Of a DNA stretch of 64,000 nucleotides, positions 54,915 through 63,327 are shown one piece after another (positions within the stretch are counted from its first letter, which is position 1; each line of letters opens with the position of its first letter). The position numbers and the translations under genes are program-made. Source of the DNA: JACCTH01 sp963761985 (GTDB lineage: Bacteria > Actinomycetota > Acidimicrobiia > Spongiisociales > ZC4RG35); contig CAVXIT010000003.1 of NCBI GenBank assembly GCA_963761985.1, positions 186,001 through 250,000 on the forward strand, written 5' to 3'. A model generated the notes under the pieces. The model did no database searches. It was not told where the DNA came from and saw nothing but the letters and a program-made list of their open reading frames with translations.

Positions 54915-55666
54915 AAGTTTTTGAGATCGAGCCGGGGATCGCCCCCAACATCGAGCTAGGAGTGGCGTCGGGCCGGGCCGACTTCTACCCGGGCCCGGAC
55001 GGCAAGGTCGAGGTTGAGGTCACGGGCTCGGGTGCCGAGTTCGTTGTGGTCGAACAAGTCGGCCGGGTCATCAGCATCCGCGAAGAACGCCGCCTCTTCG
55101 GGGGTCGTGCGGTCAACATCCGCATCAGCGCGCCCGCCGGAACCAATCTCGACGCCTCAGTCGCCTCGATGGACCTCTGCTCTCGAGGCGCGGATCTGGG
55201 TCGCGTCACCCTTCATACGGCGTCGGGGAATATCGAACTCGGTTCGGTCGACAGCCTGGTCGCCCGCAGCGCTTCTGGCGATATCAAGATCGAAAGTTGC
55301 AAGAACAATTGCGAGGTGAGCTCGGCTTCGGGTGATGTCCGCGCTCTCAACGTCGAGGGTGATCTTCTGGTTTCGACGGCGTCAGGCGACATCACCGCCG
55401 ATAGGGTTGAGGGACGCTCCGAGGTCAAATCGGCTTCCGGCGACGTGCGTCTCGATTGCTGCCGCGGCGGACAGATCGAGCTCAACTCGATGTCAGGCGA
55501 CGTGACCATCGGCATACCGGCCGGCACGAGGGTCGAAGCTCAAATCGATTCGCTCGCCGGCAGTGTGAGATTTCCCCCCAAACAAAGCGGACCGGAACCC
55601 ACCCGCTCTGCCCGACTCAGGGCACGGACCGTTTCCGGAGATATCGAGGTTCGCAGGGTCGACTGA
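54911..55666 (+). CDS. DUF4097-family beta-helix protein
   Basis: 251 residues with repeated strands of about 18-20 residues (SASGDIKIES, SASGDVRALN, TASGDITADR, SASGDVRLDC, SMSGDVTIGI), typical of the DUF4097/LiaG adhesin-like repeat. No signal peptide or membrane helix is seen, so it is probably cytosolic or membrane-associated through partners. Pairing with an upstream RHH protein recurs in actinobacteria as far as I know. Function unknown. Confidence 0.85.
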   Translation: MKVFEIEPGIAPNIELGVASGRADFYPGPDGKVEVEVTGSGAEFVVVEQVGRVISIREERRLFGGRAVNIRISAPAGTNLDASVASMDLCSRGADLGRVTLHTASGNIELGSVDSLVARSASGDIKIESCKNNCEVSSASGDVRALNVEGDLLVSTASGDITADRVEGRSEVKSASGDVRLDCCRGGQIELNSMSGDVTIGIPAGTRVEAQIDSLAGSVRFPPKQSGPEPTRSARLRARTVSGDIEVRRVD

Positions 55667-55702
55667 AGAGTTGACTGATCGGGGGTCGGCCATACTCCCG
55701 GT

Positions 55703-56893
55703 GTGGAGCCGTTCGACTCGCCTGCAGAAGCAGCCTTCCGGGCCAAAGCGCTCGATTGGTTGGAAGCAAACGCCAAGAGGCATGAGAGCCCTCCGATTGC
55801 AGCTTCGGCGATCGTGGCCGAATGGTCGGCCGAAGAAGAGGACCGAAAACTTGCCGAGGCACGTGCCTGGCAGCGGCGCAAGTTCGACGCCGGTTGGGCT
55901 GGCATCGCCTGGCCGAAGGAATACGGTGGTAGAGGCGGCAGCCTGGTCGAGCACGCCATCTTCATTTCAGAGGAACCGAGCTTCGATGTGCCCTTCGATG
56001 CGCTCGCGGTCGGGACCGGGTGGTGCGGGCCGGCGATTCTGATCCTGGGCACCGACGAGCAGAAGCGGCGCTATCTGCCACCGCTCCTCTCGGGTGAAGA
56101 GATATGGTGCCAGTTGTTCTCCGAGCCAGCGGCTGGCTCGGATCTCGCTGCGCTCGGAACCCGGGCCGTCCGCGACGGCGACGAATGGGTTCTCAACGGG
56201 CAGAAGGTGTGGACCACATTCGCCCACAAGTCTGACTTTGGCCTGTGCATTGCCCGGACCGACCCAGCCGCACCGCAACATCGAGGTCTGAGCGCGTTTG
56301 TCGTCGACATGCGCACCGACGGAGTCGAGGCACGTCCACTCCGCCAGATGACGGGCGCGGCGAATTTCAATGAGGTCTTCCTCAGCGATGTGCGGGTGCC
56401 CGACGATGCCCGCATCGGCGAGGTAGGAGACGGCTGGCGCGTGGTGATCACCACCTTCATGTTCGAGCGCACGTCGGTAGTGGCGGTTGGGTCCACCGTG
56501 GCGGACGCCTTTATGGAGTTGCTGGCGGAACGCGCCCCGGCAGATCAGCGCCAGCGTGACCGTTTCCTCAAATCATGGGTCGCGGGGAAGGCACTCGGCT
56601 ACACCCAGCTGCGGATGCTGACCGCGCTGGCACAAGGCCGCATTCCCGGGCCCGAAGGATCGCTGGGGAAGCTCGTCGGGACGCTCCTGCTGACCGACAT
56701 CTATGACCAGGCGATTGAACTGCTCGGACCCGAGGGCCTCCTTGCCGGAAAAGACGCACCGGCCGACGGCGATTGGCAGGACGCTTTTCTGGGGACGCCG
56801 GGGCTGCGGATCGGAGGCGGGACCGATCAGATCCAGCGCAACATAATTGCCGAACGGATTCTGGGGCTGCCCAAAGATGCGCGGGGGACATGA
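55703..56893 (+). CDS. Acyl-CoA dehydrogenase
   Basis: 396 residues, GTG start. Flavin and substrate motifs LFSEPAAGSDLAAL, GQKVWTTFAHKSDFGL and the C-terminal GTDQIQRNIIAERILGLP. Oxidises acyl-CoA to enoyl-CoA with electrons to ETF. The canonical catalytic Glu position is not certain from sequence alone; several actinobacterial FadE paralogues act on steroid or branched chains. Abuts trmD (stop and GTG start adjacent). Confidence 0.9.
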   Translation: MEPFDSPAEAAFRAKALDWLEANAKRHESPPIAASAIVAEWSAEEEDRKLAEARAWQRRKFDAGWAGIAWPKEYGGRGGSLVEHAIFISEEPSFDVPFDALAVGTGWCGPAILILGTDEQKRRYLPPLLSGEEIWCQLFSEPAAGSDLAALGTRAVRDGDEWVLNGQKVWTTFAHKSDFGLCIARTDPAAPQHRGLSAFVVDMRTDGVEARPLRQMTGAANFNEVFLSDVRVPDDARIGEVGDGWRVVITTFMFERTSVVAVGSTVADAFMELLAERAPADQRQRDRFLKSWVAGKALGYTQLRMLTALAQGRIPGPEGSLGKLVGTLLLTDIYDQAIELLGPEGLLAGKDAPADGDWQDAFLGTPGLRIGGGTDQIQRNIIAERILGLPKDARGT

Positions 56894-57622
56894 GTGCGAA
56901 TACGGGTCATCACGATCTTCCCGGAGTTCTTCGCTAGTCCGTTTTCGATTTCGATCGTTGCCCGCGCGATCGAATCAGGCGCCCTCACCGTCGAGCTGGT
57001 CGACCTGCGCGAGTACGCGAAGGGGGCGCACCGCCAGGTCGATGACGCCCCGTTCGGCGGCGGCCCCGGCATGGTCATGATGATCGAGCCTCTCGACCGT
57101 GCCCTCGCCGATCGGACGGGACATCGCGTCCTGCTGGCTCCGGCCGGCAAACCCCTGCTGCACTCGATCCTCGAGCGTTGGGCGGCGCTTGACGAATTGA
57201 CGTTGATCTGTGGTCGTTACGAAGGAGTGGACGAGCGCGTGGCCGAGCACCTCGTCGACGAGGAGGTGTCGTTGGGAGACTTCGTCCTCGCCGGCGGTGA
57301 AGTAGCGGCCGCGGCAATCATCGAAGGGATTGCCCGTCTGCTTCCGGGAGTGCTGGGAAACTCGGAGTCAATCGTGTCCGAGTCTTTTCGTTCTGGCCTC
57401 CTCGAGGAGCCGCAATACACGAGGCCCGCGTCATACAAAGGGTGGGATGTGCCGGAGGTTCTCCTGTCCGGTGACCATGGCCGGATCGCCGCGTGGCGAG
57501 CAGAGCAACGTCAGGATCGAACCGCCGCCCGCCGCCCCGACCTGTTGGGCGAGAACTTTCTAACCACCGACCCTGATAACATTCCTCCCTCCGCCCGATC
57601 GGTTTCCAAGGACTCTCGATGA
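56894..57622 (+). CDS. trmD: tRNA (guanine-37-N1)-methyltransferase
   Basis: 242 residues, GTG start. SPOUT knot: DDAPFGGGPGMVMMIEPL, ICGRYEGVDERV, VSLGDFVLAGGEVAA, YTRPASYKGWDVPEVLLSG. Followed by rplS with an ATGA overlap, the universal trmD-rplS pair. Confidence 0.95.
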   Translation: MRIRVITIFPEFFASPFSISIVARAIESGALTVELVDLREYAKGAHRQVDDAPFGGGPGMVMMIEPLDRALADRTGHRVLLAPAGKPLLHSILERWAALDELTLICGRYEGVDERVAEHLVDEEVSLGDFVLAGGEVAAAAIIEGIARLLPGVLGNSESIVSESFRSGLLEEPQYTRPASYKGWDVPEVLLSGDHGRIAAWRAEQRQDRTAARRPDLLGENFLTTDPDNIPPSARSVSKDSR

Positions 57623-57963
57623 ACAAGCTCGACACGATCAGAAGCGCCTACGCGCGCGACGACATCCCCCAGTTTCGGCCGGGTGACACCGTCAAAGTCC
57701 ACGTGCGGGTGGTCGAGGGGAACCGCGAGCGGACCCAGGTCTTCGAAGGCGTGGTGATCGCTCGCAACGGCAGCGGGCTCGACGCCACGTTCACCGTTCG
57801 CAAGCTGAGCTTCGGGGTGGGAGTCGAGCGAGTTTTCCCGGTCAACGCCCCCATCATTCAAAAGGTGGAGGTGACTCGCCGCGGCGACGTCCGACGATCC
57901 AAGCTCTATTACCTCCGGGACCGAGTCGGGAAGTCCGCCCGGATCAAGGAGAAGCGGGACTGA
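57619..57963 (+). CDS. rplS: 50S ribosomal protein L19
   Basis: 114 residues: PQFRPGDTVKVHVRVVEGNR, RTQVFEGVVIAR, FTVRKLSFGVGVERVFPVN, RRSKLYYLRDRVGKSARI. Overlaps the trmD stop. Confidence 0.95.
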   Translation: MNKLDTIRSAYARDDIPQFRPGDTVKVHVRVVEGNRERTQVFEGVVIARNGSGLDATFTVRKLSFGVGVERVFPVNAPIIQKVEVTRRGDVRRSKLYYLRDRVGKSARIKEKRD

Positions 57964-57983
57964 GCTCCGGAACCGGGATTGAG

Positions 57984-58616
57984 GTGACCGAACGCCGGGC
58001 AGCCTCGTCCCGACCTAAGCCCAAGCGTCCGCTCTGGGCCGAGCTGACGATGTTGATCATCGTCGCGGTCTCGATCGCGGTTCTCATCAAGACGTTCCTG
58101 GTCCAGCCTTTCTACATCCCGAGCGACTCCATGGTCCCGACCATCCTTCCCAACGACCGGGTGATGGTTTCGAAGTTGAATTACCGTTTCAGTGAGCCAC
58201 AGCGCGGGGATCTGGTCGTGTTCGTTTCCCCGTTCAACGACGAGTTCGATCAGGAGACTTTTTTCAATAGCGTGCTGCGCCACATCGTCGAAGCGGTCGG
58301 GATTCGGACCGCTTCAGCCGATGATCTCATCAAGCGGATCGTTGGCCTTCCAGGAGACGAGATCGTGATTCGCGAAGGAAAGCTTTTCGTCAACGGCGGT
58401 GAGGTGAGCGAGCCCTATCTGCTGGAGCCCGGAGTCATGCCGGACTTTGGACCCGTGATCGTGGCAGAGGACTCGGTATTCGTCATGGGGGACAACCGGG
58501 CCATCAGCTATGACAGCACCCGGTTTGGGGCGATCCCCATGGATCACATTCTCGGCGAGGCTGTCCTCCGCATTTGGCCGGTAGCTCGTTTCGGCGCGGT
58601 CGACGTCCAGAAGTAG
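57984..58616 (+). CDS. lepB: Signal peptidase I
   Basis: 210 residues, GTG start. One N-terminal membrane helix (AELTMLIIVAVSIAVLIKTF), then catalytic Ser in YIPSDSMVPTI and Lys in DDLIKRIVGLPGDEI, and box E GDNRAISYDSTRFG. Cleaves Sec/Tat signal peptides outside the membrane; the CAP proteins of this window would be substrates. Confidence 0.94.
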   Translation: MTERRAASSRPKPKRPLWAELTMLIIVAVSIAVLIKTFLVQPFYIPSDSMVPTILPNDRVMVSKLNYRFSEPQRGDLVVFVSPFNDEFDQETFFNSVLRHIVEAVGIRTASADDLIKRIVGLPGDEIVIREGKLFVNGGEVSEPYLLEPGVMPDFGPVIVAEDSVFVMGDNRAISYDSTRFGAIPMDHILGEAVLRIWPVARFGAVDVQK

Positions 58617-58654
58617 GCAGTCGATCTGTCCCTCGCAGCTGGTAGGCAGGATCC

Positions 58655-59023
58655 ATGGATTGGCCAGTGAATTGGCTTGGTTGCTCGCACCTGTCGACTG
58701 CCGAGCTCGGCAGACTCGGTGAGGATGAAGCCGCTCGTTTTCTGTCCCGCCGCCACGTCGAGATCATTGCCCGCAACGTATTGGTAGAGAAGGGCGAGCT
58801 CGACCTGATTGCCCGCGTCGATGGAAAGCGAACGGCGGTCGAGGTGCGTTCCGTTCGGCGAAATGGGGCCAGTTCGGTCGTTCCTCTCGACGCATTCGAC
58901 TCTGTCAAAGCCATGCAGGTTCGGAAACTTGCGGCCGCAGCGCGTTGTCGCCGGGTGGATCTGATCTGCGTTTCCTTTCATCCGGGTGGCATGGACCTGC
59001 ACTGGGTGCCGGAGATCTCCTAG
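58655..59023 (+). CDS. yraN: UPF0102/YraN-family nuclease-like protein
   Basis: 122 residues. LGRLGEDEAARFLSRR, RNVLVEKGELDLIARVDGK, AVEVRSVR: the G-E-(I/L)-D-L-I-A...V-E-V pattern of an endonuclease-like fold. In actinobacteria it sits between lepB/rnhB and comM, as here apart from an inserted block. No rnhB is present. Confidence 0.9.
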   Translation: MDWPVNWLGCSHLSTAELGRLGEDEAARFLSRRHVEIIARNVLVEKGELDLIARVDGKRTAVEVRSVRRNGASSVVPLDAFDSVKAMQVRKLAAAARCRRVDLICVSFHPGGMDLHWVPEIS

Positions 59024-59048
59024 CTCCGCCGGTAGCCTGCCCGACTCG

Positions 59049-59930
59049 ATGGATGCAATCGTCGTGGAAGGTCTCCACAAGCGTTACCGAAGAACTGTCG
59101 CACTCGATGGGCTTTCCTTTGCAATCCCGGCTGGACAGGTCACTGGCTTTCTCGGCCCCAACGGCGCCGGTAAGACAACGACCTTCCGCTCCATCCTCGG
59201 TTTGACCCGACCCGACTCCGGGACAATGCAGGTACTCGGCATGTCAGTGGCGACCAGCCTTCCCCGGATCGTCAAACGACTGGGTGTGATCGTCGAGGAA
59301 CCAGGTCTCATCAAAGGATTGAGCGGACGTAACAACCTTCGCGTCGCGGCCCGCACCCTGGGGAAAGGACGAGACAAGGTCGACGAGCTCTTGCGCTATG
59401 TAGGGCTTGAAGCCGACGGGCGACGCCGGATCGACGGCTATTCCAAGGGGATGCGCCAGCGCTTGGCTTTGGCCGCAGCTCTCCTGGGTGAGCCTGAACT
59501 TCTGATCCTGGATGAACCCCTCGACGGACTCGACCCCGCCGGCCAGGCGCAAATCAAAGCCAACCTGCGACACATCGCCAGAGAAGGAAGGACCGTCGTC
59601 GTTTCGTCTCACAACCTGGCTGATGTCGAGGCGATGGCCGATCACGTGCTCATGATCAACAAAGGCAAGCTGGTCACGAGCGGCCCCATGAACGAGCTCC
59701 TCGCGCGCACGGGTTACCTGCTCGAGGTAAGCGATCAAACCGCGGCGCTCGCCGTGCTGACCGATGCCGGCATCTCCGCGGAGATCGCGGGCGACCGCAT
59801 CGAAGTTGCCTCCGATGACGGGCAGGCCATCTCCCGCTCGTTGGCGGCCGCAGGCATCTATCCAATTGAGCTCGCCCGCAAGACCGGCCGGCTGGAAGAA
59901 CTATTCCTCGACCTCACCACGCGGCAATGA
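59049..59930 (+). CDS. ABC transporter ATP-binding protein
   Basis: 293 residues. Walker A GPNGAGKTTTFRSILG, Q-loop region VGVIVEEPG, signature YSKGMRQRLALAAALLG, Walker B LLILDEPLDGLDP, H-loop VVSSHNLADVE. The C-terminal ~70 residues resemble the DUF4162-type extension of ABC-2 exporters. Pairs with the permease beginning 4 bp later. Substrate unknown (lipid, antibiotic or peptide export are common). Confidence 0.92.
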   Translation: MDAIVVEGLHKRYRRTVALDGLSFAIPAGQVTGFLGPNGAGKTTTFRSILGLTRPDSGTMQVLGMSVATSLPRIVKRLGVIVEEPGLIKGLSGRNNLRVAARTLGKGRDKVDELLRYVGLEADGRRRIDGYSKGMRQRLALAAALLGEPELLILDEPLDGLDPAGQAQIKANLRHIAREGRTVVVSSHNLADVEAMADHVLMINKGKLVTSGPMNELLARTGYLLEVSDQTAALAVLTDAGISAEIAGDRIEVASDDGQAISRSLAAAGIYPIELARKTGRLEELFLDLTTRQ

Positions 59931-59934
59931 TCTG

Positions 59935-60690
59935 ATGCTCGGGCTCATCGCGGCCGAAGTCATCAAGACTTTCCGACGCCGGACCTTTTGGGTTCTCACC
60001 GTCGTGCTCACCCTGCTCACTGCCTTCCTCGTAGGAATCTTCTTCTTCCTGCCGCGAGTGATCGAAGAGGGTTTCCCGGCAATTACGAAGCCCGACGCGT
60101 ACATCTTCGGCGCTTCTCAGGTCATCGGGCAGACCTGGTTTCCTCTGATCCTGGCATCGATGGGGCTGGCTGGTGAGCTGTCGACTTCGGCCTGGGCTAC
60201 GGCTTTGACGAGGAACAGCCGACGAGGCCAGCACCTGTTCGCGCGGCTCTTCACTGCGACGTTTTCGGCCTGGTTCTCGATGTTGCTGGCGATTGTCTTG
60301 TTTTCGGTGGCGGCTTTCTTCTTCGCCACAGGGAGCGGCGAGCCCACCCTCGAGGAGTGGCTGGGCATTGCCTGGAAGGCGCTGTTGATCCAATTCACCT
60401 GGGTGGCGATTGGCCTCGCCTTCTCTGCCTGGCTTCGTTCGGTAGGACCGGCGATCGGAGCCGCCATCGCCTTCAGCTTCATCGAAGGGCTCCTGATCCT
60501 CTGGTCGGGCTGGCGCAAGGTGTCGTTGTCGCTGGCCAGCTCGGCCATCCTTGGCGAGCTCGACGTCAGCGGGTTTGGCCAGGTGCTGGGCGACCTGCCC
60601 GAGTTTCGGACGGCGCTAGTGACGGTGATTGCCTGGGCGGTGGGTGCCGCGCTACTCGCCTGGCTCGGCCTGCGCCTGCGCGATGCTTAG
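59935..60690 (+). CDS. ABC-2 type transporter permease
   Basis: 251 residues, six membrane helices (FWVLTVVLTLLTAFLVGIFF near the N-terminus; a central ATALTRNSRRGQHLFARLFT loop typical of ABC-2 permeases). ATG 59935. Works with the preceding ATPase. Confidence 0.88.
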   Translation: MLGLIAAEVIKTFRRRTFWVLTVVLTLLTAFLVGIFFFLPRVIEEGFPAITKPDAYIFGASQVIGQTWFPLILASMGLAGELSTSAWATALTRNSRRGQHLFARLFTATFSAWFSMLLAIVLFSVAAFFFATGSGEPTLEEWLGIAWKALLIQFTWVAIGLAFSAWLRSVGPAIGAAIAFSFIEGLLILWSGWRKVSLSLASSAILGELDVSGFGQVLGDLPEFRTALVTVIAWAVGAALLAWLGLRLRDA

Positions 60691-60702
60691 TGCTTCTTGG
60701 GC

Positions 60703-60903
60703 CTAGCTCTTGCCGAGGAGGCGCCGGGTTTCCTTGTACCAACAGCCCTGATGCCAATGCCGGCGAAGGTCGGGCTCGTCGTCCGGAACGACCACCAGGT
60801 GGAACATGCCGGGAGGAATGACCCCATTACATCCCGGGCACGTGTAGGGCTTGCGGGCGGCGTAGGACTGAACCGCGGTGACCGTTACCCCCAGATCGCC
60901 CAT
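60703..60903 (-). CDS. Conserved actinobacterial zinc-ribbon-like small protein
   Basis: 66 residues. KPYTCPGCNGVIPPGMFHLV then RRHWHQGCWYKETRR: a CxxC plus H-x-H/Cys arrangement that could bind one zinc ion. I recall this pattern as widespread and uncharacterised in actinobacteria. It overlaps the end of a 36-codon membrane-protein gene by 19 bp on the same strand. Confidence 0.7.
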   Translation of the reverse strand: MGDLGVTVTAVQSYAARKPYTCPGCNGVIPPGMFHLVVVPDDEPDLRRHWHQGCWYKETRRLLGKS

Positions 60904-60995
60904 GCCAGAAGCCCCACGATGACGGCGATGGTTGCCGCGACCACGACCAGGTCGAGGGCGTCCTTGCGAGCCGGGCGGAAGGGGTTGAAGCCCAC
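60885..60995 (-). CDS. Small single-helix membrane protein
   Basis: 36 codons from GTG 60995: begins MGFNPFRPARKDALDL, then the hydrophobic helix VVVAATIAVIVGLLAWAIWG and TAA. Positively charged before the helix, so the N-terminus faces the cytoplasm. A TTAACG box ends nine bases before the GTG, which allows a leaderless mRNA. I recall similar short proteins next to this zinc-ribbon gene in actinobacteria. Confidence 0.55.
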   Translation of the reverse strand: MGFNPFRPARKDALDLVVVAATIAVIVGLLAWAIWG

Positions 60996-61033
60996 GAAGT
61001 GGACGTTAACGGTCGACAGCTAGCGTCCCCGCG

Positions 61034-61807
61034 ATGACCTGGTTCCTCACCGAAGACCGTGACATGGTCAGGACGATCACCCTCAATCGCCCCGAGCGAA
61101 GGAATGCGATTCCGCCTGAGGGCTGGCCCGAGTTGCGGCAAGCGTTTCTGGATTTCGAGACATCCGCACAGCGGGTGCTGGTAGTGACCGGAGCAGGCGG
61201 CGCTTTCTCCTCGGGTGCCGATCTCGACCCTGAAAGAGCTGACCGGAATGTTGTCGCCGCCCGCCGGCGGATGAAAGTCGTCGGAGACGCAGCTTCTGCC
61301 CTGCATCGGTTGAGCAAACCGACCCTGGCGGTCGTTGACGGCGTGGCCGCCGGCGCCGGGATGAACCTGGCCCTCGGCTGCGACCTGGTGATTGCGACCC
61401 CGCGGGCGAGGTTCAGTGAAATCTTTGTGAAGCGCGGTCTTACTGTCGATTTTGGAGGCAGCTGGCTCCTGCCCCGGATTGTCGGTTTGCAACGAGCCAA
61501 AGAACTGGCGCTCACCGGCCGGATGGTCGAGGCCGAGGAGGCTCTCTCGCTTGGCCTTGTACTCGAAGTTGTCGACCCCGAGAGGCTCGCCGATCGGATC
61601 GCCGAACTGACAGCTGCGCTGGCCGCCGGTGCCCCCGTTGCACAAATGTTCGCCAAACAAAGCCTCAATCGCGCCTTCCAGGTCAGCTTTGCCCAGGCTC
61701 TCAACGACGAAGGCCAATCGCAGGCGATCTGTCTGACCAGCGATGATGCCGTCGAGGGCGTGACTGCTTTCCTCGAGAAACGTCCGGCGCGTTTTACCGG
61801 CCGATAG
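61034..61807 (+). CDS. Enoyl-CoA hydratase/isomerase family protein
   Basis: 257 residues, crotonase fold: TLNRPERRNAIPP, oxyanion GGAFSSGADLD and GVAAGAGMNLALGCDLVIAT. At the catalytic site, one usual Glu position reads Asp in KRGLTVDFGGSW, so the activity could be isomerase or hydratase with altered chemistry. Completes a beta-oxidation set with genes elsewhere in the window. Confidence 0.88.
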   Translation: MTWFLTEDRDMVRTITLNRPERRNAIPPEGWPELRQAFLDFETSAQRVLVVTGAGGAFSSGADLDPERADRNVVAARRRMKVVGDAASALHRLSKPTLAVVDGVAAGAGMNLALGCDLVIATPRARFSEIFVKRGLTVDFGGSWLLPRIVGLQRAKELALTGRMVEAEEALSLGLVLEVVDPERLADRIAELTAALAAGAPVAQMFAKQSLNRAFQVSFAQALNDEGQSQAICLTSDDAVEGVTAFLEKRPARFTGR

Positions 61808-61857
61808 CGCGGGCGACCCTCTAGAAGTCGTCGGCGCGGCCCCGTACAACGGGAGGC

Positions 61858-63327
61858 GTGTTTTCACAGACGGTGTCGGTGGCCATGGTCGGGGCCGAGC
61901 CGCGCGCGGTGCGGATCGAAGCGCATGTGGGAGCGGCGCTGGAGAAGTTCACCCTGGTCGGGCTTCCCGACACTTCAATCCGCGAGGCAAAGCAGCGGGT
62001 CAAGGCTGCGATCACCTCCAGTGGTCACAAGTTCCCGAGCCGCAACATCACTGTCAATCTCTCGCCGGCCGATCTGCCGAAAGCCGGAGCTGACTACGAC
62101 CTCCCCATAGCGCTTGGCGTCCTCGCGGCGGCGAGGGCGATTCCACCTTTCACTCGTGTGATAGTGGCGGGCGAGCTTGCCCTCGACGGCACCGTGCGAC
62201 GCAGTCGCTGGGCAATCGGAGCCGGATTGCTCGCGGCCAAGCGCGGCTGGCCCTGCCTGGTGGCCAAAGCCGACGCGCCCAATGCCGCCCGCGTCCCGGG
62301 TGCCCGGGTGTTTGGCATCTCGAGCCTGGCGGAGGCGGTCGCGTTCGCAACCAGCCCTCCCGAGCCGACATCGCCCGCGCCCCGGGAAGCGCCGGGGGAC
62401 GACGGAATCGACATGGCAGAGGTGCGGGGCCAGCCATTTGCGCGACGCGCGCTCGAGATCGCGGCGGCGGGCGGTCATCACGTCCTGATGGTGGGCTCGC
62501 CGGGTTGTGGGAAGACGATGCTGGCCAAGCGATTTCCCGCCTTGCTTCCCCTGCTGACCGATCAGGAAGCAGTCGAAGTCGCCTGCCTGTGGGCGGCCGC
62601 GGACCGACCGCGCCGGTTTTCTTCCCAACCTCCTTTCCGCTCTCCACATCACTCGGCCTCGATGGCCGCGATCCTCGGAGGGGGTAGCCCGCACCCGACC
62701 CCGGGCGAGGTCTCGTTAGCTCATCACGGAGTTCTATTCCTGGATGAGCTAGGGGAGTTTCCTCCGCACCTGCTCAACGCCTTGCGCCAGCCCCTGGAGG
62801 ATGGAAAGGTCACCATTGCCCGGCGGGGTTCGAGCCTGACGTTTCCAGCGAGGTCGCAGGTAATTGCCGCTTCCAATCCATGTCCGTGCGGATTCAGCGG
62901 CGATCGGGTGGTCTCGTGTAAATGCTCGGCGGCGGAGATCGCCCGATACCGGAAACGATTGGCTGAACCATTTCTCGATCGTTTCGATTTGCGTCTGGCG
63001 ATGACCGCGCCCGAACCCGAAGCGCTTTTGGGTCCACCGGGAGAAAGCTCGACGGGGATCAGGCAACGGGTTGAAGGTGCCCGACGGCGGCAGCTAGATC
63101 GGGCCAATTGCACCAACTCCCAGCTGGGACGGGCGGCCCTCGACTCCCTCGTCTACACCGATGACGCACTCGACTTGATCAGGGTTGCTTTGCGCAAGGG
63201 CTTTCTGACCGGCCGCGGCGCTGACCGGGTTCGGCGGGTCGCGCGCACCATTGCAGACATGGAAGCTGGCGAAGTAGTCGCCGAGCCGCAGGTCGCTGAG
63301 GCAATTGCCTACCGGGGGAGCTTTTGA
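61858..63327 (+). CDS. comM: ComM/YifB-family Mg-chelatase-like AAA+ ATPase
   Basis: 489 residues, GTG start. N-terminal Lon-protease-like region (FTLVGLPDTSIREAKQRV, NITVNLSPADLPKAGADYDL), AAA+ with GSPGCGKTMLAKRFP and LFLDELGEFPPHLLNALRQP, zinc site CPCGFSGDRVVSCKC, and DRFDLRL. A branch-migration helicase supporting integration of taken-up DNA. Followed by dprA, a common pair. Confidence 0.93.
   Translation: MFSQTVSVAMVGAEPRAVRIEAHVGAALEKFTLVGLPDTSIREAKQRVKAAITSSGHKFPSRNITVNLSPADLPKAGADYDLPIALGVLAAARAIPPFTRVIVAGELALDGTVRRSRWAIGAGLLAAKRGWPCLVAKADAPNAARVPGARVFGISSLAEAVAFATSPPEPTSPAPREAPGDDGIDMAEVRGQPFARRALEIAAAGGHHVLMVGSPGCGKTMLAKRFPALLPLLTDQEAVEVACLWAAADRPRRFSSQPPFRSPHHSASMAAILGGGSPHPTPGEVSLAHHGVLFLDELGEFPPHLLNALRQPLEDGKVTIARRGSSLTFPARSQVIAASNPCPCGFSGDRVVSCKCSAAEIARYRKRLAEPFLDRFDLRLAMTAPEPEALLGPPGESSTGIRQRVEGARRRQLDRANCTNSQLGRAALDSLVYTDDALDLIRVALRKGFLTGRGADRVRRVARTIADMEAGEVVAEPQVAEAIAYRGSF

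Noticed and set aside
54471..55666. Classical toxin-antitoxin pair
   Set aside because: The RHH protein looks like an antitoxin-type DNA binder, but the DUF4097 partner is a 251-aa beta-helix protein with no toxin fold.
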